Source: Labyrinthula sp. Ha
Lineage: Eukaryota; Sar; Bigyra; Labyrinthulida; Labyrinthulaceae
NCBI GenBank assembly: GCA_015227615.1
Contig: JAALGZ010000004.1
Span: 248,001-312,000 of the forward strand
Direction: 5' to 3'
DNA length: 64,000 bases
Made by a program: the position numbers and the translations under genes. A model generated the notes under the pieces. The model did no database searches. It worked only from the letters and a program-made list of their open reading frames with translations, and was not told where the DNA came from. This document shows positions 22,586-35,036 of the stretch, in pieces. The first letter of the stretch is position 1; each line of letters begins with the position of its first letter.

Positions 22586-25500
22586 GTTGCTTTTGTTGAT
22601 TTAGAACCTTGAGAAGATAAGAGCAATATCAGGAGAAGATCTCAGCGATACGCGACAAATTTTGCAGGGATTCAAAAAATCAGGTAATATATTTGTGGAG
22701 ATTAGACTTTGGAATATTTAGCGCGACTTGGAATGGCTCTTGAGGTCTTCTTCTATCTTTTGTTTCTTAATGAAGTTCTTTTTTTCAGTTTCGGTTTAGT
22801 AAGAATTGTGCTCTGAGTTCCGATTCTGGAACATGATCTAGGTAGAAAATCTTCTAGATTTTGACGCGTAAAAAGCACAAACCTCTACGGAATTCCGCAT
22901 TTCTGACAATGCACAAGCATAACAAAACCGGGTTTTCGGGATTCTTTCGGGCTCAGTACCGTTTTTTTTTTTTAAAGACGGGAAATCTTCCCAAATTTTG
23001 GTTCGCTTACTGTTCACAATTATACTGGACTGTAACCAAGGAACCAATGAGGGAATATTAGTGACACTGGGGTGTAGAACATTTTTGTTTACTCTTAAGC
23101 AAGTAGTTGAAGACTTGGATGAAAAAAAAAAGATCTTTTGTCTTGTATGGATGGGATAAGAAGTTTGAATTTGCTTTGTAAGAACTTGACCACGGTAGAC
23201 TGAGGTGGCAGAAATAAAGGTCTCTTGGACTAGTGAATGCTTAGCTGGGCTAAGAGTTATGAAGTTTAGAATTGTATAAGAGTCTTCATTTTCGTTTTAA
23301 TATATTTGTACTATATCGATACAACTCCGCATTTGTCAAGACTAGGATTTAATTTTAAGAAAAAGGGTTTTAAAAACCCAGTCAATTACTACCTGTTCCA
23401 CTTAACCTCCTAATCATTTTGCTGTAAGATAAATGGAGAAATAAGATTATGTAGAACTAATTCTCCCACTTGTTGCCTTCGCATTTCTTTGAAAACACAA
23501 TAAGTGCTTTGCAAAAGTTTGGGGGGTCTGCATAATAAATAACGGTTTCCTATGTCTTCCAATTCAGATTAAGTTCTTTTCTAATGTGGATAGAGACAGG
23601 GATGCAACTGCTTCGAAAGAATTAAAAAGCACAGACGAGAAATTTCGTATTTTTCCATGAGCTCAGCTCCGTGTATTTTTTCAGTGCCCAAAAGAATTGG
23701 AAATCCGAAATAAGAAGTTTTAGTAAAATGCATATTTTGTTAATGCAATATGTCATTTACGGAAACTTATTTCCAAGATCGCAAATTCATCGCTATGTCA
23801 CATCGATGCAAATGTATATTTGAAAGAAAAAACGAAAAAGGGAATTAAGGCAAGACAATAAGGTTGTATAATGATAAAGCAATAATATCAAGACGATAAA
23901 TCAAGTTTAATTTCAGTTATATTTTCAGAAACGAAATAATGTAATGTTAATGATTCCCTGTTTTCCATTTTCAGGAGATTGAGGGCGTTGGGCATGGGGC
24001 TGCAAGCTAGCATTGTTCTCATTTCTTGAGTTAACATTGACCGTAGCTTCTGTTTATATCCATAATACATGTTTTTCCTCTGTTTATAAGGCATGTTTCT
24101 TCGCAATTAAAATACTGTTGCTCACATTAGTGCACAATAACAGAGTTCTCCATAGTCTTACCCTCGGTGAGCGCTCCGAAATGTGGGTTTCTCCCATAAA
24201 TTCTGGTCGGTTGGACTGAAGAATAATGCGAAGTGAACAGCTTCAGAGGTTTCTTACTATTTTGATATATAGCAGGAGTACGGATTTGTTTATTGTGTCT
24301 ATCTACTGTTAATAATAAAGTGGTTAACAAGGCTTGTACAATATGATCCAAAGCTTTTGCATCATCATTTGACCCTATAACGCATGCACAGTTTGCTCCC
24401 TGATTATCCTCGGAGTCCTTAACCCTTTTATTTGGCATTTTTACACGGTGCAAAAATAGGAAGAATGGGCATCAACCCAATATGGTACTGAAAATCTATT
24501 AATAATTAAAATAAGCTCACAACCGTTCATAAAAAATAGAAAATGCTCGCCTCTTGTTGATAATGAAAATGAAAAGAAGATCACTTTGGTTAGAGAGAAT
24601 TATTTTCAAGGAGCAAGCTTATTTGCGGCACAAATAAAATATTTTTTCCTCTGTCATACAGTAAGAGCTCCATACATATGTTTGAAGGCGTTTGGAAACT
24701 TGTATTAAATCGGATCAAATATTCTTGACTCTCTATTCCATTGTTTGTTTCTTTTCTTTTGTTTTATAGCTGAGCCTTCTTTTGTCCAGTTTGAACCCTC
24801 AAGGCTTAGCATTTCTTATGTTGACAAATTTGAAGTACATCATTAGATGGTCTCGTCTCTTAATAAAGAATTTTCTCAATCGTGTGGTCAAAGTAAACTT
24901 AAATTTTCCTAGAAGCTAGGTTGCAGGTTTCAAGTTAATACCCGCTATATAGTAGAAATATGTACGAATACCGCCTGAACAAATGTAAAAATAGTTTCTT
25001 AACTTAGTAAATGTGCTAAGAGGAAAGGGTAACTAGCTAGTATTTCATTTATTTTACATTCCCTTTTCCCGAATCGATCCGTGTATTGGTGTTTTTGTCC
25101 CCACTCAACATGGACAGTATCACTTCTGTAATATCAGCGCATACTGGTAATTTTCCTCTGAATCCCCGTTCTATTCTATACGTTCAGTATGTTAAATTGC
25201 GGGGGCAATAGAGGTTATCTTTGTAGTTTCTATTTTTTTAGCAGATGACTAAGGAATTAAATATTTCTAATACAAAAAATACTATTAATCTTCAACGAGA
25301 ACTATTCTAAACATAATTATCTCGTGCAGATAAGTAAGTTCCATTCTTTAAATCGACTAAGAATTACTCTGATTAAAACAACCTGCAACAACTTAAATGA
25401 TTAACGGCTAAGACAAATCAGTGCTTCATAAATTATAATTAAATATCTTACTATTTATTTGTAATTTTCCACATTTTCTTTTAAAATTGGTTATTCTTTA

Positions 25501-28500
25501 CATTCAGAGAGAACATAATATAACTTTTAAGAGAAAAATAAGTTGTTAATCTGGTTCGCTCATACTCCGGTAGGTTTATTGAAATTGAGTAATTTTTAAC
25601 AAGTTTATATGTCCGCCGAAAGATAACCCACATTGCCCACTTCAGTCCAAAAACCCTTTCAGTTCTAAACTTGATATAAAAATCTTTACGGGCAAAGTTG
25701 TATTGTGCTACCACAATCTTTTCTGTCGCAGTTTTTACAACCAGAAATATCGTAATTTATTGCTGTCTTGAGCGTACCAAAACTTAGACATTTTTTATTA
25801 CAGCTATAATCGAGCTTATTAATCCTTACCCAGCACTAACCGTCTCAAACTATTTGATATCATTGATGTAATTTATTGAGTAAATCAGTGACTAAGAATA
25901 AAAAAAATGCTTGAAAGACATTGATTTCATACTCCGTTAATTTGGGCCACGAATTTATAGAAACACCAATCTTATCCAAACCAGGAGATTGAAAAAAAAG
26001 GGTGTGAATGTCTTTATACTATCTGTTACGAGGATTCTGTCACAATTGGGTTTCAATCAGATAAATATCCATATTCTTAAAAACTTTTTCAGATTGAATA
26101 ATTAAGCAATGCCATTGCCTAGAAATGTTATTGGTATCGTGGGTTATATTTATACCTCGTTGCTTAGGGTTGCGTTTTTTTACACACATATGGAAAAAAC
26201 ATTTATCCTCGTTCTATACAAACACTTATGCTTATTTTCCTGGCTATGTTATACTTTAGCAGAAAAGCTATGTGACTGATTGTTGAATTAATTATATATA
26301 ATCAATTATACATATGTATATTAAGGCCACTTCAAATATTTTTGAAAAATAATGTCTGGCCTATAACTGCATATCCGCTAGATAGTAGATGCTTTGAACT
26401 ATGTTTCATTCTTATTTGACGATCTGAAATTAATTGATATAAATAAAAGGATAAGCGCTTTCTACCAGAAAATATAAAAATTAAATAGTTTTAAAGGTAA
26501 TTCTAGAAGAAAATATGAAAATAAAAAAAATAAATCCAGTTAGTAATATATTGCGCGTTTTTCAACATATATATATATAAACAGCTGCTGCAGAACTTGA
26601 ACTTGTTAACTTCAAGTATGGAACTGGGGGGGGGGTTCAAGTCAAGCTAAGAATAGTTATTGGCCGGAAAACTGACCAAGTATTATTAAAAATACCGAAT
26701 ATGCAACCCATTAATCAATGTAACACAACACATCATGACATAGAGTAAGAATATGAGGCAAGAATATGATCCTTAAATCAGTAGTTCTTTGATGTATCGT
26801 GATATCAGGGTAACTCAAGCATTGTATTGTGAACTCAGCTTAGAGCTGTAGCTTATATATGAAAGAAGTACACTTAGACCGCATACCGATTCTATCAAGA
26901 GTTCTGGATATACTACGTTCCAAAAAATGATTTATTTGCAAGAAATGTTTGTCATAAAAGGTTTAACATAGTGGAGAAAGATGTCAGCATTAGGTGGAAT
27001 TAGCTAAGAATTATGTATCGTGTACCAAGGACTAATTATAGTTGGAAATACAGCAACTTAACGAAGCAACTTGTTTTACAGAATATAGCTATTGATATTT
27101 ATAGTAAAAATATCTAGAATGTCTATTGCATCATAGTACATTTTTCTTGATATATGCTCCAATACGCCATACTCGTTTAATTCCATTAAAGCCTAAATTT
27201 GTTTAGTTCTACAAAATACCCTATAGTATACTTCCAAAAAAACATTTTTCTATAGTTTAGATACAGGTACTGTTTTCTTAAGCGCAGAGTTAATGTATCT
27301 TACATGGTAGTTAACGGATCATGTACTACAGTACTCTGGATGTCAATAGTGGCATATGGTTGAATTCTATTGGAGTAATAAGTATTTGTTATCAATAATA
27401 TAATACCAAATGTTAAAGTAGTATGCTTAAAGTTTTGAATTTATTTAGATAGCTTTTCCATGCCTCAAGCTTAAGCCTTCCAAAATATGAACTAGATTAA
27501 GTATCATTCATTGCCTATATACCGATTACACTCTTGCCAGTGATACTAAGCTCTAAAAATAAATATCCTAATCAGAGTTAAAACTCTATGTTGTATTTTG
27601 GTCATGTTTGAGTATATAACGCAATAAACATAGAGCAATGGAAGATGGTATATTACACAACTAGCATGTCATACTAGAAGCACTTTCATGAACTCTCTGT
27701 ACGAAGAAAGACGACCATTAAAACCAGTAGTGTATCACGCGACAAATATAAAACTTATTTTAAGAAAGAGGTTGCAATAGAAATATAATAAATGAATTTA
27801 CACGTTAAAACGCCTGTTCCAGGTAGTCTGTGCTAACTTGAGTTGACATTCTTTAAGTCATATCTCATGCGGAAATAAAATCTCCTTTTGCAGCATAATC
27901 AAGAAATAGATTTACTATATTGCGGCCAATTGCACGTTATTTTTTAGTAGTTTCTTGAATTTCTGTTATCTATGATAGCTAACAAAGAATAGTTGCTATT
28001 ATTTTGAGTCAATTTAGTAACGGCCCATTGGGACATGTACTACTTAGGAACCTTTTCTTGGATGTCAGCACTAATATTCGTAGAAATATTCTAAGTTTAT
28101 TAATTACACTCTTATTATAAGCATTGGTTAAATGAATTTTCTCTTTGTCTCTTCTTCCCCAAGGTTAGTGATTCGACGATGCAAAGAGCGTTCCCTTAAT
28201 TATTATCCAGGAGCTTTATGAAAAAATACGACGTGACTACTATGTAGGACAATATGTTGCGGGCTATTTCCAAATTGTCTTTTAAAAATTGTATCATTCT
28301 TAATAATTATAATCATGTAATAATTTATTGAAAATAATCCTCTTAAGTCAAAACTCTCGAGTTGACCATTGGTAGGATTTCATCTCCACAATATTGCTGG
28401 TCTTGGTAGAAACATGTATTGAATCTTCTTCAGCATTTTATAAACATTGGAAGGGGGTTATCCATTTTATATACAGTTTATGTGGTACATCTTAATAAGG

Positions 28501-29752
28501 TTTTTCTCTAGGGTATTAGATATTGAAATTTTTATATGTAAGGTAATAATGCAGATGGTTCTGTTTCGTGATTTTTCTTGCCCAGGCAGCGGCAAATTGT
28601 TACAGAAATATGAAACCAACTGTTCACTAGCTAGTTCTCTTTCATCAGATCTCAACTCCTGTATCTTAAAGTTATGTTCGATGTAATTCTTTGAAGCTCT
28701 TTTTATCACATAGCTATTGCATTCCATAGCACAAAGTAAGTTACAATATTGGGATTCTTGAGACTTCAAAGGTAGAACTTTGTCTCATTAGTTGTACTAA
28801 TTACTAGGTTCCTCGCCAAGTATACAGCATGTAAGAAAGTGTGGAAAAGATTTGAAATCGTAAGACTTAACTCAAAAGCTTTTCTCTTATGCCAATATGA
28901 ATGTTATTCTTATCTTTCTGAATCGCATCATCACTTGTTGTCGTAATTCCCAATATAAATAGAGCACTTATTTAGGAATATGTAACAGAATTATGGTTGC
29001 TTTTCAGTTTCCATACCATCATTCTGTGAACGTATCTCTAAATACGATAACATTTTCTAAAGCTTGTTTCAAAAATAATTAATATGATTAGAAACTGATA
29101 GGAACCAATAATTTGATAATTACGTCTTATTCAGCTACCCGGTTCTATCCAACTATACATCGTGAAGGCTGTGAATTTTCTTTATATGAAAGCATAGAAT
29201 ACATAGTAATTCATAAACTTAAATAGTTTAAGTTAGTTTCGGCTATAAGTAGAAAATTATTTTCCTGAAAATAGAACCATGTGAAAGCTTTTCTAAAAAT
29301 GAGCATAAACTAGTACTGCCCCTCTTATTTCATAGATAAGCTCTTTATTCTGAGATTATAGATGTGAATATCGGTACCATCTTATTAGCTTATCATATAA
29401 ATAGCTCTTATTATAGATTGAAGATGAGGTCGTAATCATAACTGACCACATTTATGCTAACATAGATTAGTGAAGTTTCTAACATTAGTGTTATATCTGA
29501 AAAATTCTACCCAATCAAAGGATAATTTTACTTTAAGCCTGTGATAATTTTAAAATTAAGAGTATATCTTAAAATAATATATTTAAGGTAATAAAACTTT
29601 CTGAGCATAAGGTTAAAAATTTTAGAGAGTCATTAACTATACTTGAAGAAACACCATCCACCATGGCTCGCAATTAATGCCAAAATATGTGCAGATTGCA
29701 TAAACCCATATCTTCCCTTCCTTGCCCAAAAAACATCGATATTAGAAATTAA
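22586..29752. other. Gene desert of about 7.2 kb
   Basis: The first few hundred bases must hold the cyclase promoter and 5' leader. Beyond that only one weak gene candidate is seen (23888-24438). The overlapping frames at 28.45-28.77 kb include a charged minus-strand stretch (KIQELRSDERELASEQLVSY) that could be a relic. A run of nine G's lies at about 26628-26636. No RNA gene or complete mobile element was recognised. Confidence 0.5.
23888..24438 (-). CDS. Possible spliced gene, faintly cyclin-like
   Basis: A two-exon model 24438-24142 and 24079-23888 (intron 62 bases, GT-AG) gives about 162 residues starting MPNKRVKDSEDN. Exon 1 has protein-like composition, with ALDHIVQALLTTLLLTVDRH followed by LKLFTSHYSSVQPTRIY. 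This recalls the N-terminal part of PHO80/U-type cyclins (a helix, then a Phe-His-Ser-x-x-x-Pro-type segment). The rest does not look like a cyclin box, so the similarity may be accidental or the gene degraded. Other splice choices exist. A chance frame cannot be excluded. Confidence 0.3.
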
Positions 29753-31966
29753 ATGAACGCAAACTACAGTTTTGACCCGAACGCTCCGCTCTTCAGCACA
29801 AATGACAATGATGAGGACATATTTGACTTCTTCTTTAACGACCTGAAGCAGCCCCAGCAGCCATTATATCCTCCAGACCCAGGTGACTCTCTTCTTAAAA
29901 TTGAGCCGCCAAACTTCCCTCAGCTCGACAATACGTTACCGAATCCAGGGGCAGGGCCAACCTCGTTAGACAACTTTGACAATACATCATTCTTTTCAGC
30001 AGTTTTTAATGACCTTCCGGAGTTTATTCCGCCTTCAGGAAACTCGCAAACTTATCAACAAAGAAGCGCCATTGACAACCGTCAAACGGACAAATTCTTT
30101 ATGCCAAGCTCCGTGGCCACAAGGCCCGAAATGAAACCGAGTTTAAGTAAAGCGGAACAAGTAAGGGAAAAAAACAGGCAAGCGGTAAGAGACTGTCGTA
30201 AGAGGAAAAGAGAGCATGCATTATTGCTGAATGCAAAGATTGAAACTTTGAAACTTCAAAATGCAAACTTAAGGAGAAAAATTTTGTTAGGAACTAAAGA
30301 AATGCCAATTGATGGAGATGACAAATTTGAAGTGGATCCTGCTAATTCTGAAATTAGCTTGCTGAATCAGAAAATTAAAGAGTGTTTTGATAAAGAAGGG
30401 ATCATACTTTCTGAAGTTGAAGAAAGTTTATTTTACCTTTTTAGTCGACTGAATCAGTTTGCGCTGCCTTATAATGTTACAAAATTTTATCTTTGGCAGA
30501 CTGCTCAAAAGGATGACTTTTTCAAGAACTCTACGAATAGCTTGTGGAATGAAATTTCCTCTCATGTAAACATAACTGAGGAGCAGCAGAACAAGTTAAC
30601 TCAAAGAAGACATAAAGCTCGCTTGGTAGTTGACGCAATAAATTCAACCGTACAAAAAATTAATTCTGTTGCACTGCTCTTAAGGAAAAAGAATAGTTTG
30701 GCGAAACTCACTGAGCTCACGCAAAAGTGCCTTCGAAGTAGTCTTTCAAGCGCTGAAATCGCCAAGTTTTTGACGAAAGCCAAGAGTTTAGATGCCAAAG
30801 AGGTTGGTGATCTGTTTTCAAGGTTCCTTAAAGAGGAAACAAAGAAATTGCCCGCAATAAACATGGATGCTATATCTTTGAACTCAACACCCATGGAAAG
30901 CTCTTTTTTGCCGCTCATGCCAAAACTTCAAATGTCTCAAGAGCATAACAACAAACCAGAAGAAGTTTCAAAAACTCTTGCGGAAAGGCGAAAATCATCT
31001 GCATTAGTCATACAAGAAATATTTCAAGGCCAACAAAACTGTGTTACAAGTTCACATGCAACATATCAATCTGTACTTAACTTAATAAGCAGATGTTTTA
31101 CATCTGATGCATCTCTAGTAGATCCTAATTTTAGAAGGCCTATTTCAAATCATGATGGCCTCTGTCTCTTCTTTATCAAGTTTAAGAGAGCATTTTCACG
31201 ATTGGAAACTAAGTTGAAGCAGTATCAAGCTAATGGAGTAAACACAGCTAAAAGTACATGGGTGGTAACTGCGACTCATTCAAATCGAAGTGTCAATTTT
31301 GATCTTGTTGTACAGTATAAATTCCAACCAGATGATTCTATGATTAATCAAATAGTGTTCTCTTGGGCTGCTTTGCAACTTATCCAAAAACTTGGGTTGC
31401 TCGCTAATGAAACCATCAAACCAATTTTAGGTCTAAGCAGCAGTCTAAAAGAATTGGAGAAAACGAATCTTGCCTCTTCTGATGTTAGCTTAAAGACAAA
31501 GGTTCAATCTTTTCAAGATTCTTGTGCAAATTTCATGAGATTATTCGAGTGCAAGAGTGGCAAGGAACGCAGGCTGTGGGTTAAGAAACATGACTTGTTT
31601 CAAGAGGGTGTGAGCTGTATGGATTCTAATATTGGCGGTTGCTTCAACGGAGTAGAGGGAGTTTTGAGTTACGTAGAGAAATTAACAAAGGCGTTTAGAG
31701 ATATAGAAGTTTCGAGTTTTAATTTTCTTCCTGTTAAAGGTCTTGGATATAGCAAGAAGAACGGTATTGTTAAGGTACAGATGGGTTGCATCGTTTCTGG
31801 AGCTTACCACGGGCGGCTAGGATACAAAACGGGGGAAACTAGGTTTAAATTTCCATCGGAATGTTTCTTCGTATTTGATGAAAATGGAAGAATTGTAGAA
31901 GTAGTGCTAAACATGGATGCAACAAGTTTATTGCAAAAAATCGGTGTGGTAGACGCGAGAAGCTAA
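29753..31966 (+). CDS. bZIP transcription factor with two predicted NTF2/SnoaL-like domains
   Basis: An intronless 737-residue protein. The N-terminus (1-130) is acidic and rich in Pro, Asn and Phe, like an activation domain. Residues about 134-178 form a bZIP: the basic region KNRQAVRDCRKRKRE has the N-x7-R spacing (Asn141, Arg149) and is followed by a short leucine zipper. The C-terminal half appears to contain two alpha+beta modules, about 430-570 and 600-735. The second ends FVFDENGRIVEVVLNMDATS, the closing strand pattern of SnoaL/NTF2-like folds. The first has a similar layout and ends before LLANE. The bZIP call is firm. The NTF2-like call is by pattern only. Such domains often bind small ligands or dimerise, so a ligand-sensing regulator is possible. 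The 3' end is 107 bases from the convergent transporter gene. Confidence 0.9.
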   Translation: MNANYSFDPNAPLFSTNDNDEDIFDFFFNDLKQPQQPLYPPDPGDSLLKIEPPNFPQLDNTLPNPGAGPTSLDNFDNTSFFSAVFNDLPEFIPPSGNSQTYQQRSAIDNRQTDKFFMPSSVATRPEMKPSLSKAEQVREKNRQAVRDCRKRKREHALLLNAKIETLKLQNANLRRKILLGTKEMPIDGDDKFEVDPANSEISLLNQKIKECFDKEGIILSEVEESLFYLFSRLNQFALPYNVTKFYLWQTAQKDDFFKNSTNSLWNEISSHVNITEEQQNKLTQRRHKARLVVDAINSTVQKINSVALLLRKKNSLAKLTELTQKCLRSSLSSAEIAKFLTKAKSLDAKEVGDLFSRFLKEETKKLPAINMDAISLNSTPMESSFLPLMPKLQMSQEHNNKPEEVSKTLAERRKSSALVIQEIFQGQQNCVTSSHATYQSVLNLISRCFTSDASLVDPNFRRPISNHDGLCLFFIKFKRAFSRLETKLKQYQANGVNTAKSTWVVTATHSNRSVNFDLVVQYKFQPDDSMINQIVFSWAALQLIQKLGLLANETIKPILGLSSSLKELEKTNLASSDVSLKTKVQSFQDSCANFMRLFECKSGKERRLWVKKHDLFQEGVSCMDSNIGGCFNGVEGVLSYVEKLTKAFRDIEVSSFNFLPVKGLGYSKKNGIVKVQMGCIVSGAYHGRLGYKTGETRFKFPSECFFVFDENGRIVEVVLNMDATSLLQKIGVVDARS

Positions 31967-32072
31967 GATTGTGTTTACGCCTTTATCAAAAAAGAAATCA
32001 AGACTGTACCTCCCAAACTAAACTTGCAATGTTGCTTGAAATGAATATACAGACCTATATATATATTCTAAA

Positions 32073-33518
32073 CTAACTTTTTTTGCGAAGCTCGCGTTTT
32101 GGATCATACCTCCACTTATGAAGTGGAATTTTTGCTATGCTAAGAAAGCCTGATTTAAATTGAGAAAGCCAAATTAGCCCGTAGAAAAAACTGGACATTG
32201 AGAGAACGTAGAAACCATCAATGTCTCCGATTGACAACTTGTTTACTGCAAAGAGGACAAATTGAGTAGGTAAGGTTCCTGCTAAGTTATTAAGCGTGTT
32301 CAGAAGTGTCATATAAGTTCCACCTATTCGCTCATCTGCTATACTGGCGTAAAACCCCATGGAGGAAACGAAGAAAAGGGTTCCGAAAATAGTTTGAATT
32401 ATGATAAAAAGAATCAAAAAGAGAAAGAATACTGTTGTTTTGAACGTAGAACCAAAGGCTGCTGCAAATAAACCTTCTTCTGGATCCAGTTCATGAAATT
32501 CTGGATGCAGCGATACGATCAATATAGATCCGAAGTACAGCAAAATTCTAGGAAAGAGTGTTTTGGTTAAAAGTTGCACAGGTTTTGAACTGATCTGTTT
32601 TGAGAGAAGGGTTGGTACGAGAAGTGAAACGATTCCTGATACGATAGCCAAAGAAGCTGCCAACTCTTTAGGAAAATCTTGCTCAATTAACTTTCGCATT
32701 GTAAGAACATCACAAGTTGTGTATATGGCCTTCATTGTAAATGTATAAAATACTAATTTTCGTACAGCAGGAAGAGAGCAAACGTGTATCATTTGCATAT
32801 AAGTTCCTGCTACAGTTTCTTTAGGATTATTATCCTCTTTCTCAATCTTCTCGCTTTTAAAAATTGCTATGATCAGCGTGACAATTAAAAAGACTAATCC
32901 ACAGTAATACATGAATCCTTCCAGGTCAAGAATATTGTACATCCGAAGCCTAAGAGTAAGCAAATAATAAGCAAGATCTACACAAGAAATCCTGTGAACC
33001 CGATGTATCCACCAATGGTTTGACCTATTGTGTTGCAAGTAGATGCGTATCCTACATTTTCTGGATCAAGCAAAGAAACAGCCCATCCATCAACAGCAAT
33101 ATCTTGTGTAGCAGCAAGAAAGCAAAATGTTGTCATATAGGCAGTAACAGTAAATACATCTATTTCATCTTCAGCCAGTATTTGGGGGATTATTTTTGAA
33201 GACTGAATCAAGAGTAAACCTAGTAAAAATTGTATTGGTATTAACCAAGATTTTCTTCTTCCTATTTTTTTTAAATATATTGAGTCAACTAATGGCCTAT
33301 AAATTATATGTACTAAGGAATTTATACGCCCATGCTAATTTCACCGAGAAAGGAAGAAATACAAGAGAAAATATTCCTTGTTGTTCAAAAGAAAGTTTTA
33401 GCTCTTGGAGTGTTAGGTCTATTGTACTTGCAAGGCCAAGAGGCAAGCCTTGTAATGTGTAGAGTAGAAGCAACAGCGCAATATTTGTATAGTCTTTTTT
33501 TAATCCTTTTGCTCTCAT
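32073..33518 (-). CDS. Acetyl-CoA transporter, AT-1/SLC33A1-like (MFS)
   Basis: Three exons are predicted: 33518-33328, 33296-32982 and 32949-32073, with introns of 31 and 32 bases, giving 460 residues with about 11-12 membrane segments. Matches to the AT-1 family remembered by motif: LAWAPLVDS, with GRRKSWLIP straight after, then QDIAVDGWAVSLL (about residue 128), ENVGYASTCNTIGQT and the late GGTYMTLLNTLNNLAGT. AT-1 moves acetyl-CoA into the ER lumen for protein acetylation. Length is close to the family's usual 450-550. The second intron falls between transmembrane segments, inside LV and before LRMYN. Both junctions restore the family motifs, which supports them. Confidence 0.92.
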
Positions 33519-34033
33519 TTATTCACGATGGCCAAATGGCCCATATTGGTTGGAGTTAAATTTTGATTTGTAGAGTTGGATATTCTTATTGGAAAATGTA
33601 TTCCATGGAACAAGTTTCATAAGAATTCTTATAATGTTAATGGAATAGTCGAATAATTTAATATGGAATAACAAATTTGATAAAGTTTTCGAAACAAAAT
33701 AAAGGAGTGCACCTACTAATTGAAAACTTAGTTGTCGAAAAATTATCAGAAATCTAAAAAGAAGGTTATACTTTTCTTTTTTGGTCAATGTGACCGTGTT
33801 GTGTAATTTTACGCAGTTCATGGTATTGTGCAGATGCCCCTTTTCTTTAAATTTCACAGGAAAATCAAAACGATTCCCAAATATAAGCAAGGATTAGGAA
33901 ATGCCAAGCACCAAATATATTTTTAATAAATTTTAACTTAGTCAGCCTACAGTTTTCTCCGCTCGTACAAGTTAAAGCGCACTTCAAAAATTGAATCATC
34001 CAAATTTTCCTTTCCATAGTTTTCAAATCTTCC

Positions 34034-34711
34034 ATGGCTGAAGGCACACTCATTGAAAATGAAGGATGTTTGGGCTTTCGAAGATTTTCCCCTAATAAGC
34101 CCATTCTTGTGAACTCTTGCTCATTTCTTCCATCGGTGAACCAAATCACTTTCAGGATTAACCGCAAGGAGAGCGAAACACCTGTTCAACTCTAATTTAC
34201 AATCCGCATGAATTAATAAAACAGGATTTTTGGGAATAAAATCTTATTTTGAGGAAAGTGAGATTAGATTTAGTTTCATTGCCCTCTCTTGTTTGGTGTT
34301 GGGAACGATCATGTTGCTGGAACACCATCTACTTTTATCTTGCCCTTTCTTAAAAGACACTTTTTATATTTCTTACGAATTACTGCCAGCAACTCATCAC
34401 TAACTGGAATTGATATCTACAGAATCGCAGAAACTCTGTACTCCTCTCCAGATTTTGCAAGGTCACATTATATACACCACTTTTTCTTTAAGTGTTGTTT
34501 CAATGGCTACTTTCGCTTTTTTTCTTGGGATGAGGACTACTTGGAGGTTGAAAATACTTCGGTTTTACAAGGAGGACATAATTGACTCAAAAACGTTTCT
34601 TCGTCTTGTGGGACTTGAATCCATTAAATTAACCCCCGGGAATGTTTTGCTGCTATGGAAATGAAAACTCGAACTACTAATACTCCATAGAGCCAATTAT
34701 TGAAAGCTTAG
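34034..34711 (+). CDS. Possible small spliced gene, unknown membrane protein
   Basis: Pieces that look coding on the plus strand: a 53-codon frame from ATG 34034 (MAEGTLIENEGCLGFRRFSP), a second stretch in 34274-34461 (AGTPSTFILPFLKRHFLYFL) and a third in 34493-34643 (VVSMATFAFFLGMRTTWRLK). Stretches two and three join in frame across a 31-base GT-AG intron (34462-34492), just like the introns of the secure genes. A 47-base intron with a TACTAAT branch-like motif (34644-34690) could lead to a short last exon ending at 34711. The link from the first piece to the second is uncertain. One or two hydrophobic segments are present. Family unknown. Confidence 0.35.
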
Positions 34712-34797
34712 TTTCTTACCTATAAGGCCTTCATGACTTACTTTTACTTTATCTGCAAAATCAATGAGGCGTTGTCCATAGTTCCCAATATTTGAGA

Positions 34798-35036
34798 ATG
34801 GATGAAGCTTTACTTTTCAGTCCTATTTATAATAAACTTCCAGAACCAAGCAGAGATCTTATCCGTGAAATGATTAGAATTAGAATGTAAATATCGTACT
34901 GGCGAGTGTTCTCAAATTAAAATTAGATTTTTTCAGTGGAGCAACCTTGGAATCGGCAGCTAGGACAAATACCGACATACTTTCTCCAAATGATATTTGG
35001 AAGAGTAATAAGCGTCTAAGTTCCTACCTTACTTAA
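34798..35036 (+). CDS. Possible small two-exon gene, unknown
   Basis: Exon 34798-34886 and exon 34937-35036 join in frame across a 50-base intron that starts GTAAAT and ends in a T-rich tract plus CAG. The product is 62 residues, beginning MDEALLFSPIYNKLPEPSRD, with the second exon reading GATLESAARTNTDILSPNDI. The amino-acid make-up is balanced and unlike the translated desert DNA. Neither exon is long enough to be seen by ordinary ORF calling. It could instead be the last exons of the candidate at 34034-34711. No family recognised. Confidence 0.4.

Noticed and set aside
26628-26636. Run of nine G's (and a run of seven near 15471)
   Set aside because: Single homopolymers, with no second G-tract nearby to make a quadruplex and no repeat family.
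33519-34167. Minus-strand frames of 100-123 codons upstream of the AT-1 gene
   Set aside because: They lack a recognisable family or consistent splicing into the transporter, and part of them lies opposite the better plus-strand candidate at 34034. The stop directly before the transporter ATG also separates them from it.
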